This document shows, piece after piece, positions 57,829 through 64,000 of a DNA stretch of 64,000 bases. The DNA comes from Brachybacterium saurashtrense (GTDB taxonomy: Bacteria > Actinomycetota > Actinomycetes > Actinomycetales > Dermabacteraceae): positions 310,001 through 374,000 of the forward strand of contig NZ_CP031356.1 in the NCBI RefSeq assembly GCF_003355475.1. The letters run 5' to 3'. Positions within the stretch are counted from its first letter, which is position 1. Every line of letters begins with the position of its first letter. The notes under the pieces were generated by a model that made no database searches, was not told the DNA's origin, and saw only the letters and a program-made list of their open reading frames with translations. A program made the translations under genes and the position numbers.

Positions 57829-57878
57829 GGCGCGGCGGACGGCGGACGACCTCACCGGTCCTCCCCGTCCGCCGCGCC
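57829..57878. terminator. 14-bp hairpin after guaA
   Basis: Perfect 14-bp stem (57829-57842 with 57865-57878) with a 22-base loop, between convergent stops of guaA and the 54-residue ORF. Confidence 0.7.
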
Positions 57879-57909
57879 GCGTTCGTGCCCGCCCGCGGCG
57901 GGCACGACC

Positions 57910-58074
57910 TCACGGACGAGCGGCGGGCTGCGCCGGCTGGTGGGGCGAGGACGCACTGCTGGTCGCCGACGCGTGCTCACGCGGCGCCCGGGGCTGCACC
58001 CCGTGCCGAATGGCGTTGCCCGTGTCGATCGCCCTCGCGAGCTCCATGACGCCGCGCCCGATGCTCCTGAACAT
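57910..58074 (-). CDS. Small protein of 54 residues
   Basis: Begins MFRSIGRGVMELARAIDTGN, an amphipathic helix, then AIRHGVQPR and a Ser/Pro/Ala-rich tail. GGAGGAGAGG lies 9-18 bases before the ATG. Two hairpins lie upstream (58096-58113 and 58131-58154). No family recognised. Like the ORF at 37679-37852 it starts with a short RS-containing amphipathic helix and faces a convergent gene across a hairpin. Confidence 0.55.
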   Translation of the reverse strand: MFRSIGRGVMELARAIDTGNAIRHGVQPRAPREHASATSSASSPHQPAQPAARP

Positions 58075-58334
58075 GCTGCTGCACCTCTCCTCCGGCCCGG
58101 GTCCGCTCCCGGGCGACGGCAGAACGGCCCGGCCCCGACTCCGCTGCCGGGGCCACCGCTGACCTGATCTGATGCGGCCATTCTGGGATGCGGACGAGGT
58201 CTTGCGCAAGGTGACGAATCACCCTCTCACCTGGCAGTTCTCCGGTCATCGGGGTGTCGGACAATCCGGTGGCCGGGAGTGCGGCCGCGGGCGGCCCCAG
58301 CAGGGCGGGCGGGGCCGCACCCGGTGCCGGAGGC

Positions 58335-59432
58335 TCAGCCCTCCGGCGGCGGCTCGAGCAGCCGCGAGGGGTGCATCGCCGCCGAGGAGCACCAGGTCTC
58401 GGTGCGCTCGAACGTCTCCCAGCCCATCGCCGCGTAGAGTCCGTCGGCGCCGGTGGGGGAGTCGGCGTCGACCTCGAGGTCCACGTGGGCGCGGCCGCGC
58501 TCGGCGGCGTCGGCGATCGCGGTGCGCAGCAGGGCCTTCGCGATCCCGTGCCCGCGGGCGCTGCGGTGCACGCCCAAGTACTCCAGGTACGTGCCCTCGC
58601 CCAGGGAGGCCGTGGCGACGGTGGGCACGGCCACCAGGCCGCCAGCGGGGAGCCAGCGGTCGCCGCGCAGGATCTCCGCGACCCACCACTGGTCCCAGCC
58701 CGCCTCCTCGGGGCGCTCGATGAGGCGCTGGGCGAACTCGGCGAAGGATTCGCGGTAGGAGCCCCAGTGATCCGCGAAGGACTCCTCGAGCATCCGGTGC
58801 ACGGTGCGCACGTCCTGGGACACGGGGAGCCCGGACTCGTGCCGGTGCACCGGGCGCACCCGGGTCCCCTCGCGCGGGGCGGGCAGGGAGCGGGCCTCCT
58901 CGGGCGCGACCGGGCGGCGCATGTGCAGCCAGGTGCGCACCTTCTCGTAGCCGGAGGCCGCCAGCAGGCGCGCGCGGTCGGTGTCGCGGTCCTCGATGTC
59001 GATGTCCAGCTGTGTGACCTCCACCCCGCGTGCGCGGGCGAAGGAGCCGCCCACCTCCACGGCCCAGTCCAGCAGCGCCGCGGCGAGGGCGTCGCGCTCG
59101 GGGAGGTCGGGGGCGAGCACGAACTGCACGTTGGTGCGGCCGGTGGCGCGGTCCTCGAGAGCGATCCAGCCCACCGGCGCCCGGTCCCGGCCGGCGCTGC
59201 CGTCGGCCTCGGCGGGCACCACCACCACCTGGCGCCGCGCCCAGGACTTCAGCCCCACCATGCGGGAGCGCAGCGTCTCCTCGTCGGTCACCGCATCGGG
59301 CGTGTGCTGCCGCGCCTCGGCGCCGAGCAGGGCGGCGATCGCGGGGACGTCCCCCTCGATCGGCACCCGGGTGGTCAAGCGCCCTTCCAGGGCGTCGGGC
59401 ATCCGCGGCGGCACATGATCGGTGAGCAGCAT
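58335..59432 (-). CDS. Tandem GNAT acetyltransferase-like protein
   Basis: 365 residues with two GNAT folds. The N-terminal half (about 18-170) has RTNVQFVLAPDLPERDALAA and LAASGYEKVRTW but a weak acetyl-CoA loop. The C-terminal half (about 190-355) has the motif A sequence VHRSARGHGIAKALLRTAI and YAAMGWETFERTETW. The two-domain plan recalls mycothiol synthase MshD, but length and motifs do not settle it. The substrate is unknown. A possible -10 (AAAGAT) lies 6 bases before the ATG. Confidence 0.85.
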   Translation of the reverse strand: MLLTDHVPPRMPDALEGRLTTRVPIEGDVPAIAALLGAEARQHTPDAVTDEETLRSRMVGLKSWARRQVVVVPAEADGSAGRDRAPVGWIALEDRATGRTNVQFVLAPDLPERDALAAALLDWAVEVGGSFARARGVEVTQLDIDIEDRDTDRARLLAASGYEKVRTWLHMRRPVAPEEARSLPAPREGTRVRPVHRHESGLPVSQDVRTVHRMLEESFADHWGSYRESFAEFAQRLIERPEEAGWDQWWVAEILRGDRWLPAGGLVAVPTVATASLGEGTYLEYLGVHRSARGHGIAKALLRTAIADAAERGRAHVDLEVDADSPTGADGLYAAMGWETFERTETWCSSAAMHPSRLLEPPPEG

Positions 59433-59478
59433 GGCCCCATCTTTCCACGAGCGCCCTGCGCCGCTCCGGGGACGGAGG

Positions 59479-59515
59479 CGGCCCCCGCCCCTCCGCGGGG
59501 GAGGTGCGGGGGCCG
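59479..59515 (-). terminator. Hairpin after the DHA2 transporter
   Basis: Stem of 10 plus 5 bp (59479-59488 with 59506-59515; 59490-59494 with 59500-59504), just past the transporter stop at 59536. Confidence 0.7.
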
Positions 59516-59535
59516 TGACCCGGCGGCGGGGCGGC

Positions 59536-61254
59536 TCAGCGCCGGGGCTCGGACTCCGGCGGGAGCGCCGGGATCGGCCCGGTGCGCGGGTGCAGCTCCT
59601 CCGGCTCGGTCCCGGTCCCGGCGAGCTCCGCGGCGGCGTCCGCCCCGGGCTGTGCGCCGGGCTCCGCCGCCTCGAGCGTGTCCCGCAGCGGGATCTGCTC
59701 GACGAAGGCGGAGAGCACCAGGGCGGCCAGCACGAACGGCACCGCGGTGAGGAAGACGACGTGCATCGCCTCACCCATCCCGGCGCGGATCGGGTCGATG
59801 AGGAACTCCGGCAGCTGCGCGAGCGCCTCGGGGTCCAGCACCGAGGCCTCGAGGTCCGCGGCCTCGCCGCCGCCGGACTGCAGGGCGGCCAGCTGCTCCG
59901 GCGGCAGGGCGGCGATCCGCTCGCTGATCGCGGAGCTCATCTGCGCGCTCATGACGGTCCCCAGCACGGCGGTGCCGATGGTGGAGCCGATGTTGCGGAA
60001 GAACTGCACGGCGGCGGTGGCCACGCCCAGCTCGCTGCGGGGCACCACGTTCTGCACCACCAGCGTGTACACCTGCATGCACAGTCCCAGGCCCAGGCCG
60101 ATCACCACCATCGCGGCCGTCAGATGCCAGGCGGAGTCGCCGTACTCGATGCCGGCGAGCATCAGGTAGCCGGCCGTCAGCACGGCGCCGCCCAACAGCA
60201 GGAACACCTTGTAGTTGCCGAAGCGGGTGATCAGCAGGCCCACCACGATCGAGGTGAGGATCATCGCCACCGAGAGCGGGATCAGGATCGCCCCCGAGTT
60301 GGTGGCGGAGACGCCCATGACGCCCTGCGCGTAGACGGGGATGTAGATGATCGCGCCGAACATCGCCACCGCGATCGCGAAGGACGCGGCGATGGACAGG
60401 GCGATCACGGGGCGGGTGAGCAGGTGCATCGGCAGCAGCGGCTCCTCGACCCGGGTCTCGACCACCACGAAGGCCGCCAGCAGCACTGCGGCGACGGCGT
60501 ACATGCCGATGATCACCGGGGAGTCCCAGGCGTAGTCGTTGCCGCCCCAGGTGGTGGCCAGCAGGCCGATCACCAGGCCCGGGGTGAGGGTGAGGATGCC
60601 GGCCAGGTCCACGCGGCCGTGCTGGGCGGCGCGGGGCAGGTGCAGGTACCGCAGGATGAAGGCGAAGGCGGCCACGCCGATCGGCAGGGTGAGGTAGAAC
60701 AGCCAGCGCCAGCCCAGGTGGTCCGTGACGGTGCCGCCCACCAGGGGGCCCACCACGGAGGTGACGCCGAAGACGGCGCCCATGATGCCCTGGTACCTGC
60801 CGCGCTGCCGCGGCGGAATGATGTCGCCGATGATGGTCTGGCTGAGCGGCATCAGGGTGCCCATGCCCAGGCCCTGCACGGCGCGTGCGGCGACCAGGAA
60901 CCAGAAGTTCGTGGCCATGCCGGCGAGGATCGAGCCGAGCATGAACACGGCCAGGCCCGCGAGGTAGAACCAGCGGCGGCCGTAGAGGTCGGAGAGCTTG
61001 CCGACGATCGGCACCGCCACGGCGGAGACCAGCATCGCGGCGGTCGCGACCCAGCTGTAGTACTCGACGCCGCCGAGCTCGGCGACGATGCGGGGCAGGG
61101 CGGGGCCCACGATGGTCTGCGACAGCGAGGCGACGAACATGCCGAGCATGAGTCCCACGAAGACCAGCCTGCCCTGGCGGTCGAGGCCCGTGAACGCGGC
61201 GGGAGCGGAGGTGGGTGCGGCGGTGGTGGGGACGGAGGGCGGTGCTGAGCTCAC
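59536..61254 (-). CDS. DHA2-family MFS drug efflux transporter
   Basis: 572 residues, about 14 membrane segments, as in proton-driven multidrug exporters. Signatures: FVASLSQTIVGPALPRI (DHA2 motif in segment 1), GKLSDLYGRRW (motif A) and VVGPLVGGTVTDHLGWRW (motif C region). The N- and C-termini are Pro/Ser-rich. GTG start with GAGGAG 4 bases upstream. Divergent from a TetR gene that probably represses it; the substrate is unknown. Confidence 0.94.
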   Translation of the reverse strand: MSSAPPSVPTTAAPTSAPAAFTGLDRQGRLVFVGLMLGMFVASLSQTIVGPALPRIVAELGGVEYYSWVATAAMLVSAVAVPIVGKLSDLYGRRWFYLAGLAVFMLGSILAGMATNFWFLVAARAVQGLGMGTLMPLSQTIIGDIIPPRQRGRYQGIMGAVFGVTSVVGPLVGGTVTDHLGWRWLFYLTLPIGVAAFAFILRYLHLPRAAQHGRVDLAGILTLTPGLVIGLLATTWGGNDYAWDSPVIIGMYAVAAVLLAAFVVVETRVEEPLLPMHLLTRPVIALSIAASFAIAVAMFGAIIYIPVYAQGVMGVSATNSGAILIPLSVAMILTSIVVGLLITRFGNYKVFLLLGGAVLTAGYLMLAGIEYGDSAWHLTAAMVVIGLGLGLCMQVYTLVVQNVVPRSELGVATAAVQFFRNIGSTIGTAVLGTVMSAQMSSAISERIAALPPEQLAALQSGGGEAADLEASVLDPEALAQLPEFLIDPIRAGMGEAMHVVFLTAVPFVLAALVLSAFVEQIPLRDTLEAAEPGAQPGADAAAELAGTGTEPEELHPRTGPIPALPPESEPRR

Positions 61255-61352
61255 GGGACTCCTCAGGGGAGAGATCTGCGGACGGAACGGGACGAGGCGG
61301 GAGCGCCGTGGTGCTCCCCGGCCGCAGCACGACGGCGGGCTTCGACCCGGAC

Positions 61353-61358
61353 ATGCTA
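61353..61358 (-). promoter_or_regulatory. -10 element for the DHA2 transporter
   Basis: TAGCAT on the minus strand; its -35 position falls inside the inverted repeat at 61368-61397, so a bound repressor would block it. Confidence 0.5.
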
Positions 61359-61367
61359 GCGAACTGT

Positions 61368-61397
61368 TGCATTCACTGCACTATTGCAGTGGATGCA
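61368..61397. promoter_or_regulatory. Candidate TetR operator
   Basis: A 13-bp inverted repeat with one mismatch: TGCATTCACTGCA (61368-61380), CTAT, TGCAGTGGATGCA (61385-61397). It is the most AT-rich part of the divergent spacer, between the -10 elements of the two genes. Confidence 0.8.
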
Positions 61398-61418
61398 TGT
61401 TCTGTGATCTGTCGGACC

Positions 61419-61424
61419 TACCAT
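61419..61424 (+). promoter_or_regulatory. -10 element of leaderless promoter for the TetR gene
   Basis: TACCAT, 7 bases before the GTG at 61432. Its -35 position touches the right edge of the operator, allowing autoregulation. Confidence 0.6.
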
Positions 61425-61431
61425 GGGGGGC

Positions 61432-62043
61432 GTGACCGAAGAGACCGCCGAGTCCGATCAGACCCTGGGGCTGCGCGAACGCAAGAAGCGCCAGTCCCGC
61501 CTCGCGATGCACCGCGCCGCCCTCGAGCTCGTCAACGAGCACGGGCTGAGCGGCGTCACCGTCGAGGCCATCGCGCAGCGCGCCGGGGTCTCCACCCGCA
61601 CCTTCTTCAACCACTGGACCACCAAGGAGTCCGCGATCATCGGGGTGCACAGCACGCGCGACGGCGAGATCGCCGAGTCGCTGCGGCGCCGCGCCGAGGA
61701 GGAGGGGCCGCGGCAGGCGCTGCGCAGCGTGCTGCGCGAGGCGATCGCCCTCGCCCCCGCGGACGTGGGCCTGCGGGAGCTGAAGAAGGAGATCATGGCC
61801 AAGGAGCCGCGGCTCCACTCGCTCTCCACCGGCACCCTGCTCACGGTGCAGACCGAGATGGTGGAGGTGCTGACGGAGCTGCTCGACGGGGAGGAAGCGA
61901 AGGAGCGGGCCATGCTCGCGGTGCAGCTCGGCTTCGCCGTGACCCGCACCGCGTTCGCGGTCTCGATGGCTCGCGGTCTCGACCTGCCCGCCGCCTACGA
62001 TGAGGTGCTCGACCGGTACGACGAGGGCGATCTGCCCTTCTGA
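61432..62043 (+). CDS. TetR-family transcriptional regulator
   Basis: 203 residues. The N-terminal helix-turn-helix has LGLRERKKRQSRLAMHRAAL, VTVEAIAQRAGVSTRTFFNH. The rest is a helical ligand domain with no recognised specificity. GTG 61432 is preferred over the in-frame ATG 61423, which lies inside the -10 element. It is divergent from the DHA2 pump with a strong operator between, so it is probably the pump's repressor. The convergent neighbour ends 18 bp past its stop. Confidence 0.92.
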   Translation: MTEETAESDQTLGLRERKKRQSRLAMHRAALELVNEHGLSGVTVEAIAQRAGVSTRTFFNHWTTKESAIIGVHSTRDGEIAESLRRRAEEEGPRQALRSVLREAIALAPADVGLRELKKEIMAKEPRLHSLSTGTLLTVQTEMVEVLTELLDGEEAKERAMLAVQLGFAVTRTAFAVSMARGLDLPAAYDEVLDRYDEGDLPF

Positions 62044-62061
62044 GCAGTCCCCGCGGGGAGG

Positions 62062-63102
62062 TCAGCGCACCAGGCGCCCGGTGCCGGTGCTCCAGCCGCG
62101 CCCGTCGGCCAGCCGCTCGGCGAGGGCCGTCTCCAGGCGGGTGCGCCGCGGCAGCGTCGCGGGGTCCACGGGCGGGCGCAGGCCGAACACGAAGAACAGC
62201 GCCCCGTCGGCGCCGTCCTGATCGCTCGCCAGCAGCTCCCAGCGCGCCGCGAAGCGGGCCAGGTTCGACTCCGGGCCCGTGATCTCGGCGAAGGCGTCGT
62301 TCAGCAGCCAGGAATCGCAGGTGAACTCGTGCCCGAAGGCGGGGTCGCGTGCGTCGCGCCCCTCCCCGAGGTCGGCGTAGTGCGCGGTGAAGTAGGCGGT
62401 CGCCGCCTCGAGGGACTGCTCCACGGCGGTCGGGTCGAGCGGTCCGCTGGCGGGGATGTGGGTGCCGATCACCCAGCGCTGCGGCGCGGCCTCCGGGGCG
62501 GGGTGCTCGCCCCGCTCCAGCAGGGGCACGGGGCGCCGACCGAGGTCGAACTGCAGCCTCCCCAGGTGCACCAGGCGGCCGGCCCAGTTGCCGCTCACCC
62601 AGTTCAGCTGGTGCAGGCCCAGTCGCCCCGTGGCGCGGCGGTGCACCCGCATCTGCTGGCCCAGATCGGCGAGCACGTGCCAGGAGAGCTCCTCGTCGAG
62701 TCCGCGCGCGGCGTGCCAGGCGCGCACCGTCGAGGTGGAGACCGTGAAGGCGAGGATCGCCAGCAGCCCCTCCCCGGGAGCGAGCCGCTGCTGCAGGGCG
62801 TTCAGGTGCTCCGCGCGCGCGGCGAGGTCGAGAGCCTCCGTCTCGAGTCCCGCCTCGCGCCGCAGGGCATCCGCGATCGCGGTGACCTCGCCCCGCAGGG
62901 CGTCGTCGGCGGCGACCGCGCTGGCGAGCGGCGCGAGCTCGTCGGCGTCCTCCCCGGTGATCCCGAGCCGCTCCAGCAGCCCGGGGAACGACGGGGCGGT
63001 GAGCATCACCCGCACCTGGTCGGCGGTGAGCGGGGCGGTGGCGCGCACGGCCCGGGGCGGGGCGCCGAGGGTCTCGTGCGGCGGGCGGCGACGATCGGTC
63101 AT
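62062..63102 (-). CDS. Probable acyltransferase with GNAT-like C-terminal domain
   Basis: 346 residues. A helical N-terminal half (about 25-170), then LVHLGRLQFDL, WVIGTHIPASGPLDP, a helical segment YFTAHYADL and FTCDSWLLNDAF. This pattern is found in an uncharacterised actinobacterial acyltransferase family with a GNAT-like C-terminal domain; the assignment is from memory of that pattern. No catalytic residue can be named with confidence. Leaderless -10 before the ATG. Confidence 0.65.
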   Translation of the reverse strand: MTDRRRPPHETLGAPPRAVRATAPLTADQVRVMLTAPSFPGLLERLGITGEDADELAPLASAVAADDALRGEVTAIADALRREAGLETEALDLAARAEHLNALQQRLAPGEGLLAILAFTVSTSTVRAWHAARGLDEELSWHVLADLGQQMRVHRRATGRLGLHQLNWVSGNWAGRLVHLGRLQFDLGRRPVPLLERGEHPAPEAAPQRWVIGTHIPASGPLDPTAVEQSLEAATAYFTAHYADLGEGRDARDPAFGHEFTCDSWLLNDAFAEITGPESNLARFAARWELLASDQDGADGALFFVFGLRPPVDPATLPRRTRLETALAERLADGRGWSTGTGRLVR

Positions 63103-63108
63103 GGCTGC

Positions 63109-63114
63109 ACGCTA
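63109..63114 (-). promoter_or_regulatory. -10 element of leaderless promoter
   Basis: TAGCGT on the minus strand, 6 bases before the ATG at 63102. Confidence 0.6.
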
Positions 63115-63261
63115 CTGCCTCGCCCGCGCGGCACCGGCCCACCCCGCCGGACGGCTCCCGCGCCGCTCGGCACGGCCTCGGCCCGCGCGGCGGGGCCGCT
63201 ACGATTCCAGGGTCGAGATCCCGCACCTGTAGGCCTGCGCCGACGCAGGAGGAGTCAGAGC

Positions 63262-64000
63262 ATGAGCACCACGGACCAGAGCGCCGCCGGCACCGGCGGC
63301 GGGGAGATCAGCGCGGAGGTCGCCGCGATCTCGGAGGCCTACGCGTTCGAAGGCGCACGCATCCACCTGGGCGCCCTGCTCGAGGGGGAGGAGCCGAACC
63401 CCGCGGTGGCGGTGAACCTCGCGGTGGGCATGCTGAACCGTCACGGTCTCATCGCGGGCGCCACCGGCACCGGTAAGACCCGCACCCTGCAGGTGATCGC
63501 CGAGCAGGCCGCGCACGCCGGCGCCGCCGTGTTCGTCGCGGACATGAAGGGCGATCTCTCCGGCATCGCCGTGCCCGGCCCGGCCTCGTCGACGCTCACC
63601 GCCCGTGCCGCCACCCGCGGCCAGGAGTGGGTCTCCCGCGCCGCCCCCACGGAGTTCTTCACCCTGGGCGGGCAGGGCGAGGGCGTGCCGATCCGCACCA
63701 CCGTGAGCGACTTCGGCCCGGTGCTGCTGTCCAAGGTGCTCGAGCTCAACGAGACCCAGGAGTCGTCCCTGGGCCTGATCTTCCACTACGCGGACTCCCA
63801 CGGCCTGGCGCTGCTGGACCTCAAGGACCTCCGCGCCCTGATCCAGTTCCTCACCTCCGAGGAGGGCAGGAGCGAGCTGAAGGGCATCGGCGGCATCTCC
63901 ACCGCCACCGCGGGCGTGATCCTGCGCAGCCTCACCGCCTTCGAGGCCTCCGGGGCGGACGTCTTCTTCGGCGAGCCCGCCTTCGACCCCGCGCAGCTGC
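63262..64000 (+). CDS. HerA/DUF853-type ATPase, 5' part (3' end outside window)
   Basis: 246 codons visible, open to the window edge. Walker A is AGATGTGKT (about residues 72-80), followed by VIAEQAAHAGAAVFVADMKGDLSGIA, characteristic of the DUF853/YjgR group of HerA-like P-loop ATPases. The sequence runs on through LELNETQESSLGLIFHYAD. These proteins are nucleic-acid translocase-like; the precise role is not known. AGGAGGAG lies 8 bases before the ATG, so this start is Shine-Dalgarno-led. TACGAT at 63199-63204 is a possible -10. Confidence 0.88.
   Translation, partial: MSTTDQSAAGTGGGEISAEVAAISEAYAFEGARIHLGALLEGEEPNPAVAVNLAVGMLNRHGLIAGATGTGKTRTLQVIAEQAAHAGAAVFVADMKGDLSGIAVPGPASSTLTARAATRGQEWVSRAAPTEFFTLGGQGEGVPIRTTVSDFGPVLLSKVLELNETQESSLGLIFHYADSHGLALLDLKDLRALIQFLTSEEGRSELKGIGGISTATAGVILRSLTAFEASGADVFFGEPAFDPAQL

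Overview
The window is about 70% GC with strong third-position GC bias. Genes are tightly packed, often with 4-base start/stop overlaps, GTG starts and apparently leaderless transcripts. Together with the gene set (MoeZ-type activator, GuaB3, DUF3817, SURF1, pta-ackA, CIRCE-controlled groESL) this points to a high-GC Gram-positive actinobacterium, most likely in or near Brachybacterium/Dermabacteraceae; that placement is inference from gene content. No rRNA, tRNA, insertion sequence, prophage or CRISPR array was seen.

Layout. 1-2477: 3' part of a secreted subtilisin-like (S8) protease. 2582-13398 (minus): a sialic-acid operon. In order of transcription it encodes a Tat/lipoprotein family-5 solute-binding protein, permease, a natural permease-ATPase fusion, ATPase, NanA lyase, NanK kinase, NanE epimerase, a Tat-exported sialidase and a second sialidase with no signal peptide. 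A GntR/FadR-type regulator (NanR candidate) reads divergently at 13701, and a perfect inverted repeat lies between the two units. 14473-15789: an ArsD-fold protein and msrA. 15823-21361 (minus): six genes joined end to end by 1-4 base overlaps (methyltransferase, DUF4129 protein, membrane protein, MoxR ATPase, DUF58 protein, membrane protein). 21422-24552: quinone oxidoreductase, a MoeA-like (Glp) protein and a PH-like membrane protein. 24632-30556 (minus): a second peptide-type ABC transporter whose two ATPases are fused. 30985-36674: molybdenum cofactor genes moeZ, moaD, moaA, moeA, moaC, mog, moaE. 36739-42945: a cAMP-phosphodiesterase-like phosphoesterase, a 57-residue ORF, groES-groEL under two CIRCE operators, and a three-gene unit with a pseudouridine synthase. 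43049-49051: PiT phosphate transporter with a PHO-box-like repeat, guaB, a VOC protein, a DnaQ-like exonuclease and guaB3. 49081-58074: small membrane proteins, pta-ackA, SURF1, DUF3817, guaA and a 54-residue ORF. 58335-64000: tandem GNAT protein, DHA2 efflux pump with a divergent TetR regulator, a probable acyltransferase and the 5' part of a HerA/DUF853-type ATPase.

How it works together. The left third releases sialic acid outside the cell, imports it (perhaps also short sialylated glycans) and converts it through ManNAc and ManNAc-6-P to GlcNAc-6-P; nagA and nagB are not in the window. The centre makes molybdopterin and molybdenum cofactor. The right half is housekeeping: chaperonin, guanine nucleotide synthesis, acetate overflow, phosphate uptake and oxidase assembly.

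The most informative non-coding signals are: a leaderless-promoter pattern seen at 13 gene starts; a phosphate-box-like direct repeat before the phosphate transporter; two CIRCE copies flanking the groES promoter; a 30-base TetR operator candidate; and long, almost perfect hairpins between most convergent gene pairs.
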